Shown here piece after piece: positions 46,352 through 54,346 of a stretch of DNA of 54,346 nt. The DNA lies in the NCBI GenBank assembly GCA_903904855.1, contig CAIVEH010000004.1, positions 1-54,346 of the forward strand, read 5' to 3'. The position numbers and the translations under genes are program-made. Within the stretch, counting starts at the first letter, position 1. Every line of letters starts with the position of its first letter. Origin of the DNA: an uncultured Bacteroidota bacterium. GTDB taxonomy: Bacteria > Bacteroidota > Bacteroidia > Chitinophagales > Chitinophagaceae. The notes beneath the pieces are model-generated. The model was not told the DNA's origin and did no database searches. It saw only the letters and a program-made list of their open reading frames with translations.

Positions 46352-49300
46352 ATGAGTCAAAAACAGTATTGGTCGGGCCTGGAAGATCTTAATAAAATCA
46401 ATAACCCCACAGAAGTGGCGGGTGATGAGTTTAAAGAAGAGTTACCATTCGATTTAAGCAACAGCTTATTTGGCGCCACTACACCACGCCGCGATTTTTT
46501 GAAATTCATGGGTTTCAGCACTTTGGCGGCAACCCTGGTTGCAAGTTGCGAAATGCCGGTACGTAAGGCTATCCCTTATGCTATCAAGCCCGAAGATATT
46601 ACTCCGGGTGTACCTAACTATTATGCTTCTACTTTTGTTGATGGTGGTGATTATTGTGCTGTAGTGGTAAAAACACGCGATGGCCGCCCTATTAAAATTG
46701 AGGGTAACGAATTGTCGTCGGTTACAAGGGGTGGTACAAGTGCAAGGGTTCAGGCTTCCGTATTGAATTTGTATGATAAGGCTCGTATTCGTCATCCTTA
46801 TACTGATGGCACTGAAGCAACGTTTGATTCAATTGACCGGGCAATAAAAGAAGGTATCGGAATGAAACCCGGTTACCTGGTTACATCTTCATTACTCAGT
46901 CCTACAGTAAAAGAAATCATTGCTCAGTTTCTTGCCAAATACACTACCGTAAAGCATATCGTTTATGATGCGGTATCTTATTCCGGTATGCTGCAGGCCA
47001 ATGAGGCTTGTTATGGTAAAAAGACTTTGCCTACGTATCATTTCGATAAGGCAAAAACAATAGTAAGCCTGGATGCAGATTTTCTGGGTACCTGGTTATC
47101 TCCAATCGAATTTGCCAAGGGATATGCCAAGGGCCGCAAAATCAGCGCCAAAGAACTGAAATTATCCAAACATTACCAGGTTGAAGCAACGCACACTATT
47201 TCCGGTGGCGCTGCCGATTTCCGCGCTACATGCAGGCCTTCTGAAACAGGAAAGGTAGCAGTAGCATTATATAATGCTGTTGCAAATGGTACTCAGCCTT
47301 CATTTGCCAGCAAACATCTGAACGAATTAATTACCAATGCAGCCACCGATCTTAAAGCCGGAAACGGTATGGTAGTTTGTGGCAGCAATGATGTGAATAC
47401 TCAGATAGTGGTTAATGCCATTAATGATAAAATCGGCGCCAATGGCGTTACTGTAAACTGGGCTACAACCAGCAATTACAAACAGGGTATTGATAAAGAT
47501 TTTACAGCACTGGTAGCAGCAATGGAAGCCGGAGAAGTAGGTTCTCTGTTCCTCCATGGTGTTAACCCGGTTTACGATTATTACGACAATAAGAAATTTA
47601 CTGCGGCCCTTTCCAAAGTTCCGCTGACAGTATCATTCGCCGACAGGATGGATGAAACTGCACAGAAATGCAAGCACATTGTGCCTGACCATAATTACCT
47701 GGAAAGCTGGGGTGATGCAGAGCCAAAGGCTAACTACTTCAGCCTGATGCAGCCTGGTATTGCTCCGTTATTCAAGACAAGGTCACTGGCCGATTCTTTG
47801 CTGACATGGGCAGGCGGAACTCAAACTTATACCGACTTCTGGAAAGAGTACTGGATGAAAAAAACCGGTAGCCAGGAAGCATTTGATAAGGCGTTGCAGG
47901 ATGGTGTTATTGAGCCCGCTGGAGAAATGCCAAATGGCGGCGCTGCTTTTGCAGGCAATGTAGCAGATGCTGCAGGCAAGATACAGGCAGAACCAGAAGT
48001 AAAAGGCTTTGAACTGGTTGTATACCAGAAGATAGGTATTGGGCATGGCGGTGCATGGAGCAACAACCCATGGCTGCTGGAAATGCCTGATCCGATAACA
48101 AAGGCCACCTGGGACAACTACGTATGTATGTCGCCAATGCGTGCAAAGAGCAAGGAATTTGATGCAGAATTGAATGGTTTCTCTGAGGTTGAGGCGAAAA
48201 AAAGAGTAGTATCGGTTAAGACCGCCAACGGAACTGAAGTAAAACTGCCGATAATTGTTGTGCCAGGTATGCATAATGATGTAGTGGCAATTGCTACAGG
48301 TTATGGCCGCGACAAAAAGGTAGGTCTTGCAGCTGCAAGCGATGATACCAAGGGTGGTAAAAATGCTTATCCTTTCCGCGCATTCAACGGGGTAAATATC
48401 CTCAGCCATAATGCGGTTACTGTTACCAAAACAGATTTAACATATGAAGTAGCGGTTACGCAGACTCATAACAGTTATGAAGCGCGCCCGGTAATTCACG
48501 AATATACACTGGCTGAATTTTCCAAAGATTCAAAGGTATTACTGAAAGAGCGCGGTGAGGAAATTGCTGAGTTCTCGGTTGAGCCCTGGATTGAAGAAGG
48601 AAAAGAAAGCAAAGAAAAAATAGTTGATACAGCAACAGAAGAAGGTTTCCGTGCCAACGGTACATTGTATCCAAACTATCCTTACGAAGGGGTAAAATGG
48701 GGTATGTCAATCGACCTCAACAGTTGTACTGGTTGTGGTGCGTGTGTTATTGGTTGTATGGCCGAAAATAACGTATCTGTTGTAGGTAAGGATCATGTAT
48801 TGAAAAATCATGAAATGCACTGGATCCGTATCGACAGGTATTTCAGCGGTATGGTTGATAATCCGGATTCCATCCAGACTATCTTCCAGCCTATGCTTTG
48901 CCAGCATTGCGATAATGCTCCTTGTGAAAACGTTTGCCCGGTTTCTGCAACCAACCATAGCTCTGAAGGATTGAACCAGATGGCTTATAACCGTTGTATC
49001 GGTACGAAATATTGTGCCAACAACTGTCCGTATAAAGTACGTCACTTCAACTGGATGGACTGGAACGGTGCTGATTGTATTGATGACAATAATTACGAAG
49101 ACGGACGCAGGGATGATATTAACGACGAGCTGACCCGAATGGTTCTGAACCCTGATGTTACTGTTCGTAGCCGAGGTGTAATGGAAAAATGCAGCTTCTG
49201 CGTTCAGCGTCTGCAGGAATCCAAGCTGGCAGCTAAAAAAGAAGGTCATCCGCTGAAAGATGGCGCTGTAAAGACGGCTTGTCAGCAGGCTTGCCCATCA

Positions 49301-49504
49301 GATGCGATCATGTTTGGTAATGTAAAAGATAAGAACAGCAATATTTTCAAACTGCGTAAGCAGGATCAGATGGAGCGTACATTCTATGTTCTGGAACATA
49401 TTCATACCCTGCCAAACGTAAATTACCTGGCAAGGATCAGAAATACCAATGAGATTGATGCAAAGGATGAAGCTAAGAATGAATTCCTGAAGTATCATAT
49501 TTAA
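46352..49504 (+). CDS. actB: Alternative complex III subunit B, molybdopterin-like / iron-sulfur protein
   Basis: 1050 aa. A twin-arginine-type motif T-P-R-R-D-F-L-K-F is at about residues 44-52 after an unusually long N-terminal extension. A molybdopterin-oxidoreductase-like domain fills most of the first 750 residues. In characterised complexes it carries no molybdenum cofactor. The C-terminal third has four iron-sulfur clusters: C-T-G-C-G-A-C-V-I-G-C at about 790, C-Q-H-C-D-N-A-P-C, C-I-G-T-K-Y-C-A-N-N-C-P-Y, and C-S-F-C with C-Q-Q-A-C-P. The fusion of both parts is the standard Bacteroidota ActB. The N-terminal section matches the TAT-variant class. It acts on the periplasmic side with ActA and ActE. 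Confidence 0.95.
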   Translation: MSQKQYWSGLEDLNKINNPTEVAGDEFKEELPFDLSNSLFGATTPRRDFLKFMGFSTLAATLVASCEMPVRKAIPYAIKPEDITPGVPNYYASTFVDGGDYCAVVVKTRDGRPIKIEGNELSSVTRGGTSARVQASVLNLYDKARIRHPYTDGTEATFDSIDRAIKEGIGMKPGYLVTSSLLSPTVKEIIAQFLAKYTTVKHIVYDAVSYSGMLQANEACYGKKTLPTYHFDKAKTIVSLDADFLGTWLSPIEFAKGYAKGRKISAKELKLSKHYQVEATHTISGGAADFRATCRPSETGKVAVALYNAVANGTQPSFASKHLNELITNAATDLKAGNGMVVCGSNDVNTQIVVNAINDKIGANGVTVNWATTSNYKQGIDKDFTALVAAMEAGEVGSLFLHGVNPVYDYYDNKKFTAALSKVPLTVSFADRMDETAQKCKHIVPDHNYLESWGDAEPKANYFSLMQPGIAPLFKTRSLADSLLTWAGGTQTYTDFWKEYWMKKTGSQEAFDKALQDGVIEPAGEMPNGGAAFAGNVADAAGKIQAEPEVKGFELVVYQKIGIGHGGAWSNNPWLLEMPDPITKATWDNYVCMSPMRAKSKEFDAELNGFSEVEAKKRVVSVKTANGTEVKLPIIVVPGMHNDVVAIATGYGRDKKVGLAAASDDTKGGKNAYPFRAFNGVNILSHNAVTVTKTDLTYEVAVTQTHNSYEARPVIHEYTLAEFSKDSKVLLKERGEEIAEFSVEPWIEEGKESKEKIVDTATEEGFRANGTLYPNYPYEGVKWGMSIDLNSCTGCGACVIGCMAENNVSVVGKDHVLKNHEMHWIRIDRYFSGMVDNPDSIQTIFQPMLCQHCDNAPCENVCPVSATNHSSEGLNQMAYNRCIGTKYCANNCPYKVRHFNWMDWNGADCIDDNNYEDGRRDDINDELTRMVLNPDVTVRSRGVMEKCSFCVQRLQESKLAAKKEGHPLKDGAVKTACQQACPSDAIMFGNVKDKNSNIFKLRKQDQMERTFYVLEHIHTLPNVNYLARIRNTNEIDAKDEAKNEFLKYHI

Positions 49505-49610
49505 GAGATAGGTTGATAGGTGATAAGTCAGGCAGTAGAGTATAAAATTGATTGTATAATAAGGAAGTCCGCCACGGTGGATTTGGGGTTTAAAATATTA
49601 ATTACGTGCT

Positions 49611-51080
49611 ATGCATATTAAGTACGAATCGTTTGTAAGGGAACCGCTTGTTGATGGTAATAAAACTTATCACCAGGTTTCTGAAGACATTATCAGGCCT
49701 ATTGAGGGCAAGCCAGGCCGGATGTGGTATGTTGGTTTTGTCTTTTCTATAATACTCCTGTGTTTTGGATTATTCTCCGTGGGATGGGCAGTATACTGGG
49801 GACTTGGAACCTGGGGTGTTAACCGTACTGTTGGCTGGGGTTGGGATATTACCAATTTCGTATGGTGGATCGGTATCGGTCACGCCGGAACCCTGATCTC
49901 TGCGATTCTGTTGTTATTCCGCCAGGGATGGCGTACAGGTGTAAACCGTGCTGCTGAAGCGATGACCATATTTGCGGTAATGTGTGCGGGGCAGTTCCCT
50001 ATATGGCACATGGGTCGTGTATGGGATGGTTTCTGGGTATTGCCACTGCCAAACTCACGTGGTCCGTTATGGCCTAACTTCGATTCTCCGCTTCTTTGGG
50101 ACGTATTTGCGATCTCTACTTACTTTACCGTTTCGCTCTTATTCTGGTATTCTGGTCTTCTTCCCGATTTCGCATTGATCCGCGACAGGGCAAAAACCAA
50201 ACTCCGCAAGATGTTATATGGTCTGGCTTCTTTCGGATGGACAGGTACTGCTAAAAGCTGGCAGCGTCATGAGATGCTTGCATTGGTACTCGCAGGTTTG
50301 TCTACTCCGCTTGTACTTTCAGTGCATACCATAGTATCTTTCGACTTCGCAACTTCAGTTATTCCAGGTTGGCATACCACGATCTTCCCTCCATACTTTG
50401 TGGCAGGTGCGGTATTCTCTGGTTTCGCAATGGTGAATACACTTCTTGTATTGACCCGTAAAATTCTTCACCTTGAAGAGTATATTACTATCGGTCACCT
50501 GGAGGCTATGAATAAAATCATTGTACTCACAGGTTCTATAGTAGGTGTAGCTTACCTTACCGAGCTGTTCATTTCGTGGTACTCTCAGTCATGGGGCGAG
50601 ATTGCTGCATTCCAGTGGCGTATTATGGGCCCATACTGGTGGAGCTATTGGGCAATGATGACCTGCAACGTGGTTTCTCCTCAGTTGTTCTGGTTCAAGA
50701 AACTACGCCGTAATGTTCCTTTTACCTTCGTAATGTCGATTGTGGTAAACATTGGTATGTGGTTCGAGCGTTTCGTTATCATAGTTACCTCTACTTACCG
50801 CGACTGGGTACCTGGCAGCTGGGCATACTATAGCCCAACATGGCCTGAGGTAGGTTTTTACCTTGGTACATTCGGATTGTTCTTTACCTGCTACTTCCTC
50901 TTTGCAAAATATTTCCCTGTAATCGCAGTTGCTGAAATCAAGTTTGTACTGAAGACTTCAGGAGATAATTACAAGAGAGGCCATGAGAAGATTGATGCAA
51001 TGACTCCGGAAGAGCTGACACATGCTATACATGCAAGTCATGATCATGAAGATGCACACGATGCGGTGTTGGCCCACTAA
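49611..51080 (+). CDS. actC: Alternative complex III subunit C, NrfD-like quinone site
   Basis: This 489-aa polytopic protein has about ten hydrophobic helices, of the NrfD / PsrC family. The N-terminal V-R-E-P-L-V segment is the usual ActC start, and I-G-I-G-H-A-G-T-L-I-S-A and H-T-I-V-S-F-D-F-A carry the conserved polar and histidine positions. It provides a menaquinol oxidation site in the membrane. It ends in a His-rich cytoplasmic-type tail (H-A-S-H-D-H-E-D-A-H-D). It lies between actB and actD, 106 and 119 bases away. Confidence 0.95.
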   Translation: MHIKYESFVREPLVDGNKTYHQVSEDIIRPIEGKPGRMWYVGFVFSIILLCFGLFSVGWAVYWGLGTWGVNRTVGWGWDITNFVWWIGIGHAGTLISAILLLFRQGWRTGVNRAAEAMTIFAVMCAGQFPIWHMGRVWDGFWVLPLPNSRGPLWPNFDSPLLWDVFAISTYFTVSLLFWYSGLLPDFALIRDRAKTKLRKMLYGLASFGWTGTAKSWQRHEMLALVLAGLSTPLVLSVHTIVSFDFATSVIPGWHTTIFPPYFVAGAVFSGFAMVNTLLVLTRKILHLEEYITIGHLEAMNKIIVLTGSIVGVAYLTELFISWYSQSWGEIAAFQWRIMGPYWWSYWAMMTCNVVSPQLFWFKKLRRNVPFTFVMSIVVNIGMWFERFVIIVTSTYRDWVPGSWAYYSPTWPEVGFYLGTFGLFFTCYFLFAKYFPVIAVAEIKFVLKTSGDNYKRGHEKIDAMTPEELTHAIHASHDHEDAHDAVLAH

Positions 51081-51087
51081 GGGGTAA

Positions 51088-51185
51088 TTGGAATTTGTGA
51101 TTTGGAATTTGTGATTTGGATTTTAGTTTGAAATAATATATAGTAGGTATCAGGTCTTACGACTTATTACTTACGACTTACGACT
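51088..51185. repeat. Short tandem repeats between actC and actD
   Basis: A 14-bp unit TTGGAATTTGTGAT is repeated 2.6 times (51088-51124), then TTACGACT occurs at 51157, 51171 and 51178. They fill the gap between two operon genes. Confidence 0.7.
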
Positions 51186-51199
51186 AATTTTTTAATAAA

Positions 51200-51778
51200 A
51201 TGGGAATAAAAAAATTTGCAGTAGCGGCTTATGATGATGAGGCAGTATTGTTTCCTGCTGTCAAAAAAGTGCGTCGCAGCGGTTATAAGATTCACGATGT
51301 TTATACTCCGTTTGCAGTGCATGGCCTCGATGAGGCAATGGGGCTGAAGGAGTCTGATCTGCATATTGCCGGTTTTATTTACGGCTTGTGTGGCACATCT
51401 ACTGCTGTTGGCTTCATTTCCTGGATATTCACTTCCGACTGGCCAATCAATTACGGTGGTAAACCACACTTTGCATTACCAGCCTGGATACCAATTACTT
51501 TCGAGCTTACAGTATTGTTTGCTGCAGTAGGTATGACGCTTACTTTCTGCTATCTCAACCAGATAATGCCGGGAGTAAAGAAACATGTGTTTCATCCTCG
51601 TCAGAGCGATGACTTGTTTGTAATGGCGATTGAACTGAATGAACATACACCAGAAGCAGAAGTTACTGCTTTCCTCAAAACCACAGGCGCTGTAGAAGTA
51701 AATGTTCAGGTGGCTGAGTCGGGCTGGTGGTATGGTCGCTGGGATAAGAAAGAACCTTACGAACTGGCCGCAGGATAA
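51200..51778 (+). CDS. actD: Alternative complex III subunit D
   Basis: This 192-aa DUF3341 protein has a soluble N-terminal segment (V-A-A-Y-D-D-E-A-V-L-F-P-A-V-K) and two membrane helices at about 55-77 and 95-120 with the H-F-A-L-P-A-W-I-P-I-T-F-E-L-T-V signature between them, then a soluble C-terminal domain. It is a structural membrane subunit of the complex. Length and motif positions are normal. The position between actC and actE is the standard order. Confidence 0.95.
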   Translation: MGIKKFAVAAYDDEAVLFPAVKKVRRSGYKIHDVYTPFAVHGLDEAMGLKESDLHIAGFIYGLCGTSTAVGFISWIFTSDWPINYGGKPHFALPAWIPITFELTVLFAAVGMTLTFCYLNQIMPGVKKHVFHPRQSDDLFVMAIELNEHTPEAEVTAFLKTTGAVEVNVQVAESGWWYGRWDKKEPYELAAG

Positions 51779-51851
51779 TTGCGGGATTTGAGGCAAGGGA
51801 TTTAAAATTTTTATAGCAGGGTACCAGGAGGAGAAACTTATTACTTTCTGC

Positions 51852-51865
51852 TAAAGACTAAAGAC
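51852..51865. repeat. Short tandem repeat before actE
   Basis: TAAAGAC occurs twice (51852-51858 and 51859-51865), 17 bases before the actE ATG. Confidence 0.4.
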
Positions 51866-51882
51866 TATTTTGAACTTTGAAT

Positions 51883-52539
51883 ATGAACAAGATTAAAAGC
51901 ATACTAGTAGCAAGCCTGGTTTTGACGGTTGGTCTGATGTCGTGCGACTCAGGCGATATCCGCCGCTCACCCGGACACATTTATGCACCTGATATGACCT
52001 ACTCGCGTGCTTATGATGCTTATACATCCAATCCGAACTTTGATGACAGCATGACCAGCCGTCTTCCGGTAACAGGTACTATCGCACGTGGTCATCAGTT
52101 ACCTGATCATCTGAAAGAGGGTGATACAACAGCATATAAATCTTTTTCTACTTCTATGAAATTCAGCGCTGCTGAAATCAAGGAAGGTGGCAGGCTCTTT
52201 AATATCTATTGTGGTATCTGCCATGGTCAGAATCTTGACGGACAAGGGCCATTATTTGCAAGCGGTAAGTTTGCATCAATGCCAGCAAATTTTAAAGATG
52301 CCAAATACATTCACATGCCTGTAGGCCAGATGTATGCTGCAGTGAAATATGGTAAGAATATGATGGGCAGTTATGCCAGCCAGCTCGACGGAAAACAGCG
52401 TTGGATGGTTATTGCCTACATCAAGCAGTTCCAGTCTAAAAATGGTGGCGATGCTTTTGCCTTTGGCGAAGTTGAAGCCCCTGCAAAGACCGATTCTGCT
52501 ACAGCAGCAAAGCCAATGGCGGTGAATGAGCCAAAATAA
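51883..52539 (+). CDS. actE: Alternative complex III subunit E, mono-haem cytochrome c lipoprotein
   Basis: 218 aa from ATG 51883; a TTG six bases upstream is less likely. A lipoprotein signal with G-L-M-S-C-D is followed by an R-R-S-P-G segment and M-x-Y-S-R-A-Y-D, which are common in ActE. There is one haem site, C-G-I-C-H, with a probable methionine ligand near M-G-S-Y-A. It is anchored on the periplasmic face and delivers electrons to the oxidase side. The C-terminal 25 residues are a low-complexity Ala/Lys/Thr tail. Confidence 0.94.
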   Translation: MNKIKSILVASLVLTVGLMSCDSGDIRRSPGHIYAPDMTYSRAYDAYTSNPNFDDSMTSRLPVTGTIARGHQLPDHLKEGDTTAYKSFSTSMKFSAAEIKEGGRLFNIYCGICHGQNLDGQGPLFASGKFASMPANFKDAKYIHMPVGQMYAAVKYGKNMMGSYASQLDGKQRWMVIAYIKQFQSKNGGDAFAFGEVEAPAKTDSATAAKPMAVNEPK

Positions 52540-52591
52540 GGAAATTGATTATTAGAATAATTACAAACGTTATTAATAAAAGTTGCAAACA

Positions 52592-53818
52592 ATGAATGAT
52601 CATTTTGAGATACCCGGACGCTTAAAAAATACCAGTCTCGCATTGATTGCGGTAGGCGTACTGACACTGATAGGGGGTATTGCTACTTTGCTTATGGGCC
52701 ATACCGATGTCGATAAGGCAAGATTCTGGGCCGTATTGTTGCACGACAGTGTGTTTTTTACTTTGATAACTACGGTTAGTATTTTCGTTCAGGCAGCAGT
52801 GTCTCTGGCACAGGGCGCCTGGCTGGTAGCTTACCGCAGGGTTCCTGAAGCTATTGGCGCCAATGTCTGGATATTTGCTATTATTCTTACTGTTGTTTTA
52901 TTTCTAATTGTATTTACTGTAAGGGATGCTCATGGTGTTAACCCTATTTATAAATGGGTTACTGAAGCAGAGCCAGGAAAGGATAAAATTCTGTTTGGTA
53001 AAAAAGTGTTTTTGAATCCGGTTATGTTTGTATGCTTTACTTTGGCTTCACTGGGTTTATGGGCGTTTTTTGGCCGCAAATTCAGATCGCTCTCCCTGGC
53101 TCAGGAAAAAGCACCGGTAAACGACACTAAAATTTACTGGAAGGTATTCAGGTTGTCTGCTGTATTTCTGTTTGTTTATGCACTGTCGCAGATGAGTACT
53201 GCTCCATGGTTGTGGGTTATGAGTATTCAGCCGCACTGGTTTTCTACATTGTTCAGCTGGTATACATTCGCAAGTTCTTTTGTTAGTGGTATGTCGCTGA
53301 TTATGCTGTGGGTTGTTTATCTGAAAAATCAGGGTAATCTGGGTCTGGTAACAAAAGAGCATATGCACGATCTGGGCAAGTTCATGTTCGCATTCAGTAT
53401 CTTCTGGACCTACCTGTGGTTTTCACAGTATATGCTCCAGTGGTACTCCAACCAGCCTGAAGAAACTGTTTACTTCAAGATGCGTCAACAAGGTCCATAC
53501 AGTGTTATCTTCTATGCCAACTTCATTATTAACTTCTGTATGCCAATCATCATACTGATGTCTCGTCCAAGCAAGCGCAATTATTTTACAGTTACGTTCA
53601 TGGCGATGATTATCATTTTCGGTCACTGGCTCGATTTCTTCCAGATGATTATGCCTGGTCCGTTGGGTGAGCATTGGCACATCAACTGGTATGAAATAGG
53701 TATATTTATGGGTTTTGTTGGTATTCTGATATTTGCAGTTTCCCGTACATTGGCGAAATCATCCCTTGTGCCGCACAACAATATCTTATTGAAAGAAACA
53801 ATGTTGCACGTAGCATAA
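52592..53818 (+). CDS. actF: Alternative complex III subunit F, membrane quinol-site subunit
   Basis: About 408 aa from ATG 52592; a TTG nine bases upstream is possible. Around ten hydrophobic helices, with the signatures H-D-S-V-F-F, S-W-Y-T-F-A-S, I-F-W-T-Y-L-W-F-S-Q-Y and G-H-W-L-D-F-F-Q-M. It is a reduced relative of ActC and completes the act gene set. It starts 52 bases after actE and is followed by coxB 82 bases on. Confidence 0.94.
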   Translation: MNDHFEIPGRLKNTSLALIAVGVLTLIGGIATLLMGHTDVDKARFWAVLLHDSVFFTLITTVSIFVQAAVSLAQGAWLVAYRRVPEAIGANVWIFAIILTVVLFLIVFTVRDAHGVNPIYKWVTEAEPGKDKILFGKKVFLNPVMFVCFTLASLGLWAFFGRKFRSLSLAQEKAPVNDTKIYWKVFRLSAVFLFVYALSQMSTAPWLWVMSIQPHWFSTLFSWYTFASSFVSGMSLIMLWVVYLKNQGNLGLVTKEHMHDLGKFMFAFSIFWTYLWFSQYMLQWYSNQPEETVYFKMRQQGPYSVIFYANFIINFCMPIIILMSRPSKRNYFTVTFMAMIIIFGHWLDFFQMIMPGPLGEHWHINWYEIGIFMGFVGILIFAVSRTLAKSSLVPHNNILLKETMLHVA

Positions 53819-53900
53819 TAGCTGAAATAATAAGGTTGAAGCCATTAAACTGGCAGATAAAAAGATTTAAAATTAACTGGTAAACATAAGCAGAGCGACT

Positions 53901-54346
53901 ATGTCGGTATTTATAATAATAGCATTGATAATCCTGGTATTCATCATCATTTACCAGATAGGGAAGGCAAGCGAGTATGCAGTGGTACTGCGTGGCGAAG
54001 AAAAGGTAAAAGCTCAGGCCAATAAGGCTATTGCGCTGTTGCTCCTCATTATGTTTGCCCTGGGTATGTGGGGAATATGGGAGTGTCATGATATGCTCAA
54101 AGATCGCCTTTTGCCTATGGCGGCCTGCAAAACAGGGGAGAACTACGACGCTATGTTCAAGTACACCATTATCGTTACAGGTATTGTGTTTTTTGCTACG
54201 CAGTTCGTTCTTTTCTGGTTTTGTTTCCGTTTCCAGCAGTCTGATAAACGCACTTCATTCTATTTTGCACACAGCAATAAACTGGAAGTTATCTGGACTA
54301 CTATCCCTGCAATTGCAATGGCTATACTAGTGGCTATTGGTTTACG
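53901..54346 (+). CDS. coxB: Cytochrome c oxidase subunit II, truncated by the window end
   Basis: 148 codons are visible from ATG 53901, and the frame runs off the right edge. Three hydrophobic helices (near residues 3-18, 45-62 and 95-112) and the N-K-L-E-V-I-W-T-T-I-P segment before the next helix identify the transmembrane head of subunit II. The copper-A domain lies beyond the window. The extra N-terminal helix is common in Bacteroidota. Position directly after actF indicates co-transcription of ACIII and its terminal oxidase. Confidence 0.9.
   Translation, partial: MSVFIIIALIILVFIIIYQIGKASEYAVVLRGEEKVKAQANKAIALLLLIMFALGMWGIWECHDMLKDRLLPMAACKTGENYDAMFKYTIIVTGIVFFATQFVLFWFCFRFQQSDKRTSFYFAHSNKLEVIWTTIPAIAMAILVAIGL

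Overview
The window reads as a chromosomal segment of a Bacteroidota member, probably of the Chitinophagaceae or a close relative (the family is inference). The phylum evidence is internal: seven secreted proteins end in type IX secretion (T9SS) type A sorting domains, several genes have TTTG / TAnnTTTG-type promoters, Shine-Dalgarno sequences are weak, and there is an alternative complex III (act) operon running into cytochrome oxidase. Region by region: 1-342 is a 21-bp minisatellite. 343-2149 (minus) is a MauG-type di-haem peroxidase behind an MbnP-like lipoprotein. 2376-2750 is a stand-alone response regulator with no usual start codon, facing a lipoprotein gene across a shared terminator. 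3938-6201 holds a T9SS cargo protein, a REP-like palindrome and murI. 6298-28715 is the dominant feature, about 22 kb in four consecutive same-strand genes for giant secreted modular proteins of 1924, 3003, 1190 and 1192 aa. They are built from DUF7948-like heads, seven-unit SBBP propellers, six-unit NHL propellers, long arrays of two-cysteine Ig-like modules (18, 20, 5 and 5) and near-identical sorting tails. 28758-30846 (minus) is a tight four-gene operon of unknown envelope proteins, two of them paralogous, followed upstream by an outer-membrane barrel-like protein. 31842-33307 has cyanophycinase convergent with an exported MsrB. 33783-38707 carries two tandem Omp28-like/thioredoxin-fold T9SS proteins and a small T9SS protein. 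39030-41921 (minus) is gcvP. 41922-43767 is a 1.85-kb gene-poor stretch with direct repeats and a decayed YafQ-type toxin-antitoxin locus. 43768-44556 is an atypical SDR. 44846-53818 is a complete actABCDEF operon (alternative complex III, quinol to cytochrome c) followed by the truncated start of coxB, so electrons can pass from quinol through ACIII to the oxidase. The less ordinary material is the propeller-plus-Ig-array protein family, with fixed blade numbers, collinear Ig arrays and homogenised tails; the unknown 28.7-30.8 kb operon; the decayed toxin-antitoxin pair; and several palindromic or short tandem repeats, including one inside a reading frame. Nothing resembling a CRISPR array, tRNA, rRNA, transposase or prophage was seen.
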